NCBI GenBank assembly: GCA_032622095.1
Contig: CP136063.1
Span: forward strand, 71,339,980 to 71,403,979
DNA length: 64,000 nucleotides
Direction: 5' to 3'
Origin: Siphonodentalium dalli
Lineage: Eukaryota; Mollusca; Scaphopoda; Gadilida; Siphonodentaliidae
Below are positions 45,627-55,451 of the stretch, piece by piece. The stretch's first letter is position 1. Each line of letters starts with the position of its first letter. A model generated the notes under the pieces. That model saw nothing but the letters and a program-made list of their open reading frames with translations, ran no database searches and was not told the origin of the DNA. The translations under genes and the position numbers were made by a program.

Positions 45627-45970
45627 GTTCACCACGTGTGACAAATATCGATAAGAAACAGATCATTATTACGGATTACGAAAATATTCAAAGAAATAAC
45701 TCAGATACTTGTGGATATGAAAACATGGCCGCAGTGATTTCTCCTTGTCATCTTGACATGAGTACTAATTCGTGTGGATTTACTCCAAACTCAGAGTATT
45801 CAACAATAGCAGCAAACTCGGAACACAGAAACAATGGCCTTTCTCCCAAAAATGGCGAAACCGTATATGATAATGCAAAGGACGTGAGCAGCAATGATAC
45901 CGACATTTATGAAGACACGGCAGATGATGATGCATTGTACGAATTTGTGCAAAACTCTCAATGCATATGA
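45627..45970 (+). CDS. Gene B terminal exon: YENI/YENM tail
   Basis: Acceptor TTCATTTTAG, phase 1 entry, 114 codons to TGA at 45968-45970. It reads (G)SPRVTNIDKK, then DYENIQRNNSDTCGYENM, then AAVIS, a clear homologue of the exon 6 and 7 module. Further on are EYSTI, VYDNA, IYEDT and LYEFV. YENI and YDNA fit Y-x-N. YENM fits both Y-x-N and the PI3K-type Y-x-x-M, as in known co-stimulatory receptor tails. The acidic C-terminal part (DIYEDTADDDALYEF) suits tyrosine-kinase substrates. Function is inferred from motifs only. Confidence 0.75.
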
Positions 45971-45982
45971 TAGTGATATGCC

Positions 45983-46444
45983 TTAACCCTTTACCCAACA
46001 AAACGCCCAAAAACGCCCAAATAAAGCTTCAACAGCCTAAAATATCTTCGGTCTGTCTCAATAACACCATACAAATATGGATATCATTGGAACCGGTTCA
46101 TTGACCACATTGTGATGGTTACAGTTATGCCCTGTGCAAATGCATTCTCTTATATATGCGAGTCGATCATATGTCGCCTCGCATATATAACAGAATGCAT
46201 TGGCTTAAAAAAAAAATATTAACACTTTTTACCATTTTTTCTTACATTCTTTAACAATTTTATAACTTTTTCTTACATTTTTTAACAATTTTTATAATAT
46301 TTTTCTACATTCTTTGACAATTTTATCATTTTTAATATGTGTTAAGCCAATGCATTCTCTTATATATGCGAGGCGACCTATGGTCGACTCGCATATATAA
46401 GAGAATGCATTGGCACAGGGCCGTTCTGTTGGGTAAAGGGTTAA
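45983..46444 (+). mobile_element. Double-hairpin piggyBac-like MITE, copy 2 (in gene B 3' UTR)
   Basis: TTAA lies at 45983-45986 and 46441-46444, with ends CCCTTTACCCAACA and TGTTGGGTAAAGGG. It has two CCAATGCATTCT-type hairpins (about 46138-46204 and 46348-46417). It begins 12 bp after the gene B stop codon, in the same orientation as the 30008 copy. Confidence 0.8.
46020..46025 (+). terminator. Candidate poly(A) signal of gene B, supplied by the MITE
   Basis: AATAAA occurs 50 nt after the stop codon, within the MITE arm CCCAAATAAAGCTT. It is the first AATAAA downstream of the gene B coding sequence. The same hexamer is part of the MITE consensus in other copies. Confidence 0.4.
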
Positions 46445-47264
46445 TCGCTACATAAATTGTTTTATTATTAACTTCTTGAGACTTATTCATATGCTACCAT
46501 AGTTTCTACAAGTGTTAAAGCATGCCATAAACCCACTGCGAAGACAGACTTGTTGGGGTGCGGATAATGCTGATGGGAGGTATATGAAATGTATGCCCGA
46601 CGGCATACTCGTTAAATACCCCCACCATATTTGACCTCATATTAATACTATGCGTACGTTTTCTATAATAGAAAATAATGAAATTGAGAATATTCATGAG
46701 TCCATAGGATACGCACTACACTTTGAAGCGTATACACGTGAGCAATGTGAATGGACGGAAGGTATTATAGGTTGATTCCAGTCAGTCGTTCAGTCTTAAG
46801 GAGTTGGGCTTGCCGGTTGCCATTATACAATCGTCAAATACAAATAATTAATTTGTGTTACTACATGTGTTTATGCTGGTTTACACACACACACACACAC
46901 ACCCTTATCTGTATTGAGTACGTTTCTTTAGAAATTAAAACAATACCGTAGTTCAACTCGTACCTTTAACGAAATAACGGTGATCTCTGGGCGCATGCGT
47001 TTTATCATTTCCGCCTATAGTGCGGACGAAACAAAAATTTAAAAAATTGAAATTTCGTCGCCTTAATGGGAAAAAGTTCACACACCCAAAATGGAGACAG
47101 TTATAGTCATGGATAAATTTCCAACATCGGTGAATAAATCGCAAGTTCAACACATTGTGATATGACAACAAAAATATTGTTTGGCAATAGAAAAGATGAA
47201 ATGGCATGAGAAGTATCCATGCAACAAACGAACGGCTCAGTCGCTGATTGGTAGAATATATATG
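46445..47264. other. Intergenic, nothing recognised
   Basis: A+T-rich sequence with a short (AC)n run at about 46884-46902. No gene, hairpin or repeat was recognised. Confidence 0.35.
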
Positions 47265-47651
47265 TTAACCCTTTACCCAACAGAACGGCCCTGCGCCAAT
47301 GCATTCTCTTATATATGCGAGTCGACCATAGGTCGCCTCGCATATATAAGAGAATACATTGGCTTAACACATTAAAAATTATAAAATTATAAAAAATGGT
47401 AAAAAGTGTTAAAATAAGATTTTTTTTAGGCCAATGCATTCTCTTATATATGCGAGGCGACCTATGGTCGACTCGCATATATAAGAGAATGCATTGGCAC
47501 ATGGCATAACTGTAAACATCACATTGTGGTAAATGAGCCGGTTCCAATGATATCCATATTTGTATGGTTTTATTGAGACAGACCCAAGATAATTTAGGCT
47601 GTTGCAGCTTTATTTGGCCGTTTTTGGCCGGTTCGTTGGGTAAAGGGTTAA
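47265..47651 (-). mobile_element. Double-hairpin piggyBac-like MITE, copy 3
   Basis: TTAA lies at 47265-47268 and 47648-47651. Orientation is opposite to the 30008 and 45983 copies: the GACAGACC...TTTATTTGGCCGTTTTTGG flank is at the right end. Two hairpins lie at about 47296-47363 and 47430-47499 with a shortened spacer. Confidence 0.75.
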
Positions 47652-48179
47652 TAATTATTTGGTTGACAGCTGTGGAAAGCTCCAGTATGTTCGTCGGTGT
47701 CTCGGCGTCAAATCACAGCGAGTCTGGGTTATATAATACCTTCAGTTATTGCATGTGACTTACATATGTTGAAATATGCAAGGCTTCTTTGTTATCATTT
47801 CAAAAAAATCATTTCACTGGGTGTTGTCGCCCACTGTACTGACAGTATAATAATATTCCACCACGTATTAGAGTACTATGGAAACGCGTACAAATACCTT
47901 ACTTCCGTTTAGTGACACCTAACATAACTATGGCCGACACAGAGCGTCGACAAATTTTATTAAAAAGTCAAGGATTAACTGTAACTCAAATTAGTTCATA
48001 GATTTTGAAAAGTTATTTGCCCTATATATGTGTGCCGTAAATTTAGAATAGACTCTAGAAATTGTCAGAAAGTTACATATTTTTACTTGAAAATCCTTAA
48101 ATTTGAGTCGAAAAAGGTAACTTGGCCTGCAGGTATCCAGTGTCTCTGTGTCTGAATTTACATGACTATTCATAATATC
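47652..48179. other. Intergenic, nothing recognised
   Basis: No convincing exon or repeat. Short hydrophobic open frames lack signal or splice context. Confidence 0.3.
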
Positions 48180-49060
48180 ATGCATGTATTACACCAATAC
48201 GGCATTTACCACGAAACAACATCAACCTTATGATTCATATAACTGCGCGCCATGCATGTATTACGGCAATACGAAATTTTCCACGAAACAACATCTACAT
48301 GATGGTTCAGTATATACCTAACTGCGCGCCATGCATGTATTACGCCATTTACCACGAAACCGCCTCTGTCTAACTGCGCGCCATCATCATAATTTTTTTA
48401 GGGAATGTATTATAGGGTGTGACTAAACACCGCCCGGACCAGCCCGGACCAGCCCGGACCCCCCATATGGACTATATGAGTGATTTTAAGGGCAATATAA
48501 GTGAAGGGGTGTCATGGAAACCCACTCAGGGTCGCTATTAACCCTCAAAATGCCGGCATCGGCGAAAATGTTCGCCGGACCGCCCCTGCTGCGTCCAGGT
48601 GTGATTTTAGTATTCATATCTGTGCGAGGGTGTTAATGAAACCCAAATACGCACGGAGAGTAGTCAAGGTCAAACGGAAGTGCCGCTTATTAACCCCTAA
48701 ACTTCCCAGATTCAGCCAGAATTACAAAATTGCGCCCCCAATAAACAAACTCACAGCCCGGACCCCCATTAATGTCCTCGTACTTCTAATAACCCCTTAC
48801 ATATGTGTTGTGGATCTACCCTCGACCACACTCACGAAGATACAAGGGCGAGTCGCCCACGAATGCCTGGCAATTAACCCCAAAAATGCAGCCATCGCCG
48901 ATTATGTTTACACCCCTTCACTTATATTGCCCTTAAAATCACTCATATAGTCCATATGGGGGGGTCCGGGCTGGTCCGGGCTGGTCCGGGCGGTGTTTAG
49001 TCACACCGAATACGCCATTTGCCGCGGAACAACATCTACCTTATAATTCAGTAACTATAA
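48180..49060 (+). repeat. Short tandem array interrupted by a MITE
   Basis: Diverged units of about 50-80 bp with GCATGTATTAC, CCACGAAACAACATCTAC and TAACTGCGCGCCAT lie at 48180-48390. A further unit fragment (AATACGCCATTTGCC then GCGGAACAACATCTACCTTA) continues at 49010-49060, immediately after the inserted element at 48416-49007. Confidence 0.6.
48416..49007. mobile_element. 592-bp MITE with 100-bp terminal inverted repeats
   Basis: Ends GGTGTGACTAAACACCGCC and GGCGGTGTTTAGTCACACC, followed inward by triplicated CCCGGACCAG and then CCATATGGACTATATGAG and GATTTTAAGGGCAATATAAG, all inverted on the other side. A 150-codon open frame spans the element, but both of its ends lie in the inverted repeats and it resembles nothing known. 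A truncated relative is at 24250-24441 (minus). Confidence 0.75.
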
Positions 49061-49524
49061 GACACATTCAAATTAACACTTGAAGTTGAAACTGTGGATA
49101 AAATTCTCAAAATATCTAAACGTCTGAAACTGTGGATATACCAAATACAAATTACTAGAGTGATTTCCCCCTGGCAGACACAAGCTATAGGATCAGCATA
49201 AAAAACAATCCTGGCAGCTGAATGGTCAATGATATATGGATGAAAAATGCACAATTACATCAAATATAGCCACATGGTGAACGTTTACCGCGGCTGTCAA
49301 ATTGGCGAATAATTTATGGGGTGTGGTGTTTTTATTCGATGTCCTTTTTTACCATTTTAAGGGTAGTGTGACGTTTGTCAAAACTGCAGTGTGGCGCAAT
49401 ACGTTGACAAGTCCTTTTGTGCCCATTTTCGTCTGTCTAAAAGGACGTTCTTTAATTTTTGATACTCGTGCAGGGTCAATCCTTTCTTGCGAATACAGGC
49501 TAGGGTTTGGTAACACTGAGGCCT

Positions 49525-49788
49525 ATGCAAATCATTTGGTGTATTGTAACATGTGGATTAGGGCTGGCAGCTCGTGTGAAGAAACAACAGACAACTCTAT
49601 TCTTTGGCACCAAAGGCAGATTAAATCGATCGATCGGTGCCTCGACGCCGCGTAATTATCGCACATCGTCTTCTGATGAAGATTCTCCCACAGCGCCCTC
49701 TCGCGGTTATACACAGGTAAACATTGGCATTATTGATTCCATTCACTCAGTGCCAGAAGAGCGCAGCGCACTGTTTACAGAGCATCAG
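49525..49788 (+). CDS. Possible first coding exon with N-terminal membrane anchor
   Basis: A strong donor CAG/GTAAGT ends an 88-codon frame in phase 0. An internal CAG/GTAAAC at 49717 is a second possible donor, also phase 0. Upstream an acceptor-like GCGAATACAG at 49498 would make the first 26 nt 5' UTR. Translation starts MQIIWCIVTCGLGLAARVKK, a short hydrophobic segment then basic residues. Polar sequence follows with SSSDEDSPTAPSRGYTQ and SVPEERSALFTEHQ. This fits an N-terminally anchored cytoplasmic protein, but I do not recognise the family and no following exon is certain. An overlapping frame ending in SIDRCLDAA-stop is an alternative. Confidence 0.4.
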
Positions 49789-50757
49789 GTAAGTGGCATG
49801 CTTATTATCCTAATTTCTGGGAATTCCGCTACATAAATCGTTCATTAAGAACACTGATAACTGAGAAATAGTATACTAGACACATTTTCAGGCTCAAGTG
49901 TGGGTCCGACCCTTTTCACAAGAGAAAAATCCCTTAATGTTTTGAGTAAAATTCGCTACAGGGACCGCCAGTGACTTGTGTATCGCCGCGATTGCACACA
50001 GCTGATTCATTATTGATGTTATGGTGTATTGCGGAATTTCGTGTTTCGAGGAAGCGGGTGGATCATGGAATGATTCATCCTTTACCCGAAGGCAAGATCG
50101 TCAAACTGCATATTGGTAGTGTCTCGCCCCGTATTTTGGTTGAAACTTAACAGATATGCTCAGTTTTGTTACACACCGCTCCGGTTACGGCGATCAAAAT
50201 AGGCAAATGCATGCGTGAAATGCGTCAGAATATACGGATTTAATATGCCATGGGAACACCTCGGGTCGTAAAATAAAAAAAGGCTCCGTTCTCGTAGGCA
50301 TGGTGAAATAGAGAGCGTTTATCTCACTGTAAAATCAGCTTGAAAATCGTTGTGACTTTAGAATGTGTTTTTTTTTACCAGAGCCCGTAAAGCCTGTTGA
50401 TTGATTATTCGTGTGTCCATTGACCTATCTCTCAGCCTCCTTCAATGTTACGTAGACATAATGTGTGAGGTTCAAATAAACCATGTCCGTTTAAACAGAC
50501 ATGGCTTCAAGTTCCAATGTTTCGCACAGAAGTAAGATAGACGCTCTTTATCGTTAGCATATATGAGAAACAAACTTAGCAAGGAACGCCCTTATTGTTC
50601 CCTGCCAAAAAAAAGGTCTGGTCCCGATTTGTTTCCAAATTCTATGACCGGCGCCTACTCGATCAAGGTTTTTATGTACATATAGTACTATTTAACCCTT
50701 CCTATACTAATGCATAATTGGTGAGTAGTTTTCCATAGCAACTATGCAGATATAATA
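49789..50757. repeat. Intergenic or intronic, repeat fragments
   Basis: About 50290-50350 and 50545-50560 carry AGAGCGTTTATC/GACGCTCTTTATC motifs, and about 50420-50490 the GACCTATC...TTACGTAGACATAATGTG block. No exon was recognised. Confidence 0.4.
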
Positions 50758-51125
50758 CAGCCTGTTCTCCCGAAAACCATCACATTATCCGCTTTTGATA
50801 GAACTATTGTAGATAATATGCTTACAATCTCCGCATTTTGAGTAGATAATGTGCTGATAATGAGAGCACATTTTAGTCACATTATTGACTCACAATGGGG
50901 TGATTCTAAGCAGATTATGACTCAAATAAGCCGACTCACAACTTTTCAGATGTATACGCTCGTTAACACGACCGTGTGTTCACTGTTACCCGCGCTTTTA
51001 AACGAAATAACGGGTGTGAGTCCATTATCTGCTTATTTCAGGATCAAGTAATCACATTATGTAAATATTTGACATTATGGGTCGATTATGAGCGCATTTT
51101 GCTTGAGGATATGTTGGATAATAAG
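50758..51125 (+). mobile_element. Dispersed ATTATCTGCTTA element, copy 2
   Basis: Begins CCTGTTCTCCCGAAAACCAT and contains repeated ACATTATC/GATAATGT words in both orientations, with AACGAAATAACGGGTGTGAG inside. Homologous to 15465-15806 in inverse orientation. Confidence 0.55.
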
Positions 51126-52795
51126 TTTAATACATGTAGGCTGTTTGGGGAACTTATTATTTAAAAATTTCTCTTGATAAATAGGGCTCGATCCTTCTGC
51201 ACTTTTATTTAGCTGTCGTCCGCTTTTATCACCTTAACATCCTTCAAAAATTAATAATATATCATTCCAATGTATACTTTTATAACTGAATGGGAGAATC
51301 AAGATAGTATAGAAAGGGTTACGTACGTGTATGTATCGATCTGTTTTGATGGTCGGAACGAGACCGGGATGCAACAAAACACTAGCATAATGTCAGGCTC
51401 CAAACCGTCACGAGATGTTAAAGCCTGAAATGATGCTTCTTATAATACATCTCATGGCGGCCCAGGGGATCAAAGTAGGAACATAATGTTTATGCAGACT
51501 GTGTATGACACGGAATTAAAGCCACATGGCGGTTTGTGCTCCAAAATACACATATTAATCGCTTTTGAATTTTTCTTGGTATCGAAATAGGTCGATAAAT
51601 ATCTTAACTACCTTTCTACGAACATTATGTAACAAAAAAAAGACGTATTGAAGAAATGAAAAATACAACTGTGAATACGGTGTTTGAGTCCCAAACACAA
51701 AACAGCTATTTGCACGACATGGAACAGAAAGGAGCGTTCCGTGGTAGTCTATTCCTGATGTGGTAGCAATAAAGAGAGTTTGTCTAAATTCTGGCGAAAA
51801 GTTGAAAACTGCTGAAAATGACTTTGGCAAGTGTTTATGAGAGCATATGAAGCCGGTATATCAATAGTTCATTTATTTATCGACCTATCGTATCCATCGC
51901 TCGAAATTACGTAGAAAACAAATAAGAGATTCGAATAAGCCATGTCCGTATAAAGCAAACCGGATCCAGACTATTTACAGCATGAAAAAATAAAGTGCGT
52001 TCATTGTTAGTATGCTACCGATATGGTCTAAATAAAGAGCGTTTATCTCAAATCTTATAGGCGAAATTTGAAAAACGCGATGTCCCAGAAAAATATGACT
52101 TAGGCATGTTGATACAGAGTGTTTCAGAACCTGTTCAGAGCCTGTAGATATGTATTTCTAGTATTTATCGACAAGCGGTAGTAAAATAATATGCACATGT
52201 GCACATGCATGGTTTCACTGCATTATCTCATAAAAACGGTTCAAATTATCTATAGCTTGTAACAATAAAACCTTTTTTCCCTGATAAATAAAAATACAGG
52301 GCCTGACTCTGTCTCAATTCCATTCGAAACTGATAGAAATAAAAGAGCTTTGTGTGGAAAAACAGAAAAACAACAGTGACTTGCTGTCACCTCTGGTCAC
52401 CTCAGAAAGTTTTTTCTGAGCATATAGACCGTGTCAGAAATTTCTGTCTATTTAAACTTACTTTTTTTTCTCCAGACAGTGATAAAAGCGAGCAATCACT
52501 AAATATACCTGTATGGGTCGCTCTCACCTAAAAAGAAACACATGTTTTGAAAAGGATAGGCCTACACAGGGTTTGCTAAAGTTATTTCAATTGCAGGTGT
52601 TGCTGACGCCCATCAGCAATTTGTTTTTTCAGTTTTTTTTCCAAATTTTCATTGGGGCTTAAACTATTATTCTAGCAAAAATCGCAACTGAAAAGTACTC
52701 TTCAGCAAATATTCCAAACGTACCATTCAAAACATTGTAGGTGAGAGTGACCCCATCAGCCTAAGTATAATGAAACCTGAACATTATGAGCCGCT
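51126..52795. repeat. Dispersed repeat fragments, no gene
   Basis: About 51525-51640 is a direct relative of 53520-53640 (GCCACATGGCGGTTTG, GAAATAGGTCGATA, ACCTTTCTACGA). About 51725-51790 and 51985-52055 carry paired AAAGAGCGTT motifs, and about 51870-51950 the CGACCTATCGT...ATTACGTAGA block. An isolated strong acceptor near 52487 leads in phase 1 to a short frame ending in a stop (SDKSEQSLNIPVWVALT). It was not called. Confidence 0.45.
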
Positions 52796-52889
52796 TTAAC
52801 CTTTTCACGACGGGAGCTGCGCTGGTGCATCATTAAAGACACTGTGCCAGTGCATTCTCTTATGTGTGCGAGTCTCCCATAGGGAGCCT

Positions 52890-52927
<38 letters not shown>

Positions 52928-53082
52928 ATTGCATTGGCTTACAAGATCAAGGTAAATATTGTTAGGCCAATGCATTCTTTTATATATGCGAGGCGCCCTA
53001 TGGGCGACTCGCATATATAAGAGAAGGCATTGGCACAGGGTATTCGGAAATTTTCGGAAAGCCCCAGTCATGAAATGGTTAA
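52796..53082 (+). mobile_element. Double-hairpin piggyBac-like MITE, subfamily 2 (copy 2)
   Basis: TTAA lies at 52796-52799 and 53079-53082, with ends CCTTTTCACGACGGGAGC and CCCCAGTCATGAAATGG. Two hairpins share CCAATGCATTC and TATATGCGAG with subfamily 1. The first is interrupted by an (AT)n run at about 52893-52925. A fragment of the left end lies at 7738-7805. Confidence 0.7.
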
Positions 53083-53721
53083 TGCAATGTCATGTCATGT
53101 AATGCAATGTATTCTACTAATTCATATCTACCCATGCATATGGTCTATAATTGCCCGTTAATTCCTCATCCCCATTATATCCAATACATCATTACCACCA
53201 GTTATTAATTTCGTAACTGACCGCAATGGGGCGATGGGAAAGGCACTATAATGTAACTTCCGATCACAAATATGGATCACTATCACTATATTATCTCCAC
53301 ATATTACTGGAACCAATGGAAAGTCAGGCAGCTGATTATCGGCATGGTATACGTTCCAAGAGTATATAAAGGGGGGACTTACGCCAATGTCAATAAATTC
53401 CCAACAATAACAACGATCTAATATCGATAACATACATAAACATAGTTAATTTGAGTAGAACATGTCTTCTGTAAACGTTGAGGCTAACAGTTTATCTTAA
53501 ATTCAAACTTAATAATTTAAAGCCACATGGCGGTTTGGGCTCCAAATTACACATAATATAATTCGCTTTAAAATTGTCCACAGTTTCGAAATAGGTCGAT
53601 ACATATCTGAACTATACCTTTCTACGAGCATATCTGAAGGCTTAAAATACTCGAAACTATCATATATTCAGTGTCCATTGTCAAAGGTAGCGACAGAATT
53701 ATCCAAATAAGGGGAATATTA
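53083..53721. repeat. Dispersed repeat relative, no gene
   Basis: About 53520-53640 matches 51525-51640. The rest is A+T-rich without recognised features. A minus-strand open frame at 53158-53433 has no splice or start context. Confidence 0.4.
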
Positions 53722-53842
53722 CATTGCTCATGGCATATTGCATAGCTTTCAACCAGAGGCCTTCTGATATGTAAAATCGGGAATTAATGTGTTGCACCGA
53801 AGAAGGCCTCAGGTTGAAAGCTATATATGGACCATGCAATGA
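53722..53842. repeat. Hairpin repeat
   Basis: CATTGCTCATGGCATAT...ATAGCTTTCAACC pairs with GGTTGAAAGCTATATATGGACCATGCAATG. The inner AGAGGCCTTCTG pairs with AGAAGGCCTCAGG. Confidence 0.65.
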
Positions 53843-53929
53843 GGGTTATTATTAATTCTATTGGAAAGTTGAACAGCTGATAAGTATCCACCAATTTCTT
53901 CTTTTTCTGAGGACTGTTATAATCAGCAT

Positions 53930-54560
53930 GTCCGTCCGTGTGTCCGGATTATACCGTTGAGAATATTAATCTAAATTATATGGGATCGTTGTACATTCTG
54001 TATATCCGAGAACACACAGCTTTTTGACGAATTTATGCCCCTCTATCGACTTAGAACTCACTATTTTGGGGTTATCTTGGTGATAATTTGAGTTCGATTT
54101 TGGTTATATATGGTCATTTGATTTTTGACGGAGTTATGCCTCTTTTCTGACGTAGAATTTACATTTTTGGGATGTCCGGCCATCCGGGTGAGAACGTCAG
54201 CAATATTCAACATAACTTCTTGATATTTGATTCGTGGTTATGAGTGGTTCACATGGTTGTTTAGTTAAATGTGAACCAGGGGTCGGTCTGTCTATATATG
54301 TACTTCCTTTATGTCATACATGTATGATTTATAAGAAATAAACTATTGATTGACATTTGTGAAAACACAGGTAACGCTCGAAAATGGCTACGGAGTTATG
54401 CCTCTTTTTCGACTTAGAAATAAGTATTTATTTTAGTTGTCGGGATGATAATTTGATGTTCAACAGAACTTTTTTGATATTTAGTACATGATTTACACTT
54501 CAGAAAACTTAGTTCAAGTTCGAATTTGGTCACGTCCAATGCTTTTTTACGGATTTATCT
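53930..54560 (+). repeat. Diverged GAGTTATGCC...GACTTAGAA repeat units
   Basis: Three to four diverged units of about 150-200 bp repeat TTTTTGACG(A/G)A(A/G)TTATGCC(C/T)CT, (T/A)CGACTTAGAA(C/A)T and GGTGATAATTTGA. The region begins CATGTCCGTCCGTGTGTCCGG. Repeats of this wording are familiar from mollusc genomes, but I cannot verify that here. Confidence 0.5.
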
Positions 54561-55147
54561 TTATTCGACTTAGAATTTATAATTTGTTTATTGTTTAAAA
54601 GATAAAATGAACGATTTTCAAAAGAATCTCTTGATGTTTGGTATGTGGGTTATACCTTTGATAACATAACTGTCATCATCAAGTTGGAATCTATTTTGCC
54701 AGACGTTGACTTCTCTGTTCTTGAAAAAAGCAAACAACCCACAAAAAAAAACACCTCTTTTAGGGGGATGTGGGCTCATGGACCAATGTTCAATTAACAT
54801 CGGTGAATTTTGTCAAGAGTATATATATATAGTATGTAGACTGGTATTCCATGCATTTGTCGACCTTCCAAATTAAGTTGACATTTTATTTGGAGGTTTC
54901 AATGAGGCATATCCGTTTAAAAGCAATTTATTCAAGCTGGGTGATTTTAGGCGTTATCGAACTGGCACTAGACGCGCTACCCGATTGTTTATTTGCAAAG
55001 CCAACATTTAAGCTGGAACATAGCGAAACATGTATACATATAGAAGCAATTTATGCAAGTATTATAAGTTAACAATTATCATATAACATTTCCATAACAA
55101 ATTCACCATACTATTATAAATAAGACACAACACGTACAAAAAAGTAC

Positions 55148-55228
55148 CTTGCATGATTGTGCCTTGCATGATTGTGCAATTTCCAATTTAGGGACCTTGC
55201 ATGATTGTGCAATTTCCAATTTAGGGAC
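55148..55228 (+). repeat. Short tandem repeat (about 34-bp unit)
   Basis: CCTTGCATGATTGTGCAATT followed by TCCAATTTAGGGA occurs twice, preceded by a third partial copy (CCTTGCATGATTGTG). Confidence 0.7.
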
Positions 55229-55322
55229 GTGTCACATTAGATATATATAAATATACGTTTCATCTATATCTAATAGTATATTAAGTAATCGTTTTCAATG
55301 CTAATTTAATAAATATGTTCAG

Positions 55323-55451
55323 TCTGTATGCAATGTGGCACGGTACTCCTAGATAGGTGCATCCGTCTTCAAGCGAAACATAATGAAGCGACTGATATTG
55401 AAATGGTTTTATTTCCTGCTTGCATGGAACATACATACACTCTACAGACAG
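55323..55451 (+). CDS. Possible exon of an unknown gene (phase 1-1)
   Basis: Acceptor AAATATGTTCAG and donor GTGAAGCAT frame 129 nt that are open only in phase 1-1. They read CMQCGTVLLDRCIRLQAKHN, then EATDIEMVLFPACMEHTYT. Four cysteines are present. The domain is not recognised. Its exit phase fits the candidate exon at 56266. Confidence 0.3.

Larger units (their letters stand above)
22518..45970 (+). other. Gene B model: SUEL-like type I receptor with repeated YxN tail module (8 exons)
   Basis: This is the gene-level entry for the plus-strand receptor. Exons are 22518-22557, 26392-26655, 28855-29109, 33742-33832, 34202-34368, 41875-42072, 42731-42883 and 45627-45970. Together they are 1512 nt, or 503 codons plus stop. 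Leaving out the duplicated seventh exon gives 1359 nt (452 codons plus stop), also in frame. Domain order is a short signal peptide, a Cys-rich lectin-like domain, a Thr/Ser-rich stalk, a membrane helix, a juxtamembrane region and a tail with seven Y-x-N motifs. The layout parallels gene A: phase-1 extracellular exons, and a transmembrane exon entered in phase 1 and left in phase 2. It is therefore probably a distant paralogue with a different ectodomain. The introns are heavily invaded by repeats. Confidence 0.62.

Noticed and set aside
47107-47547. 146-codon open frame on the minus strand
   Set aside because: About half of it is the double-hairpin MITE at 47265-47651; the same repeat translation appears at 30.3 and 52.9 kb.
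48501-48950. 150-codon open frame on the plus strand
   Set aside because: It lies wholly inside an inverted-repeat MITE, with both ends in the terminal repeats, and has no recognisable domain or splice context.
52488-52530. Strong acceptor followed by a short phase-1 frame (SDKSEQSLNIPVWVALT)
   Set aside because: Isolated, very short and with no upstream exon to connect, so it was not called.
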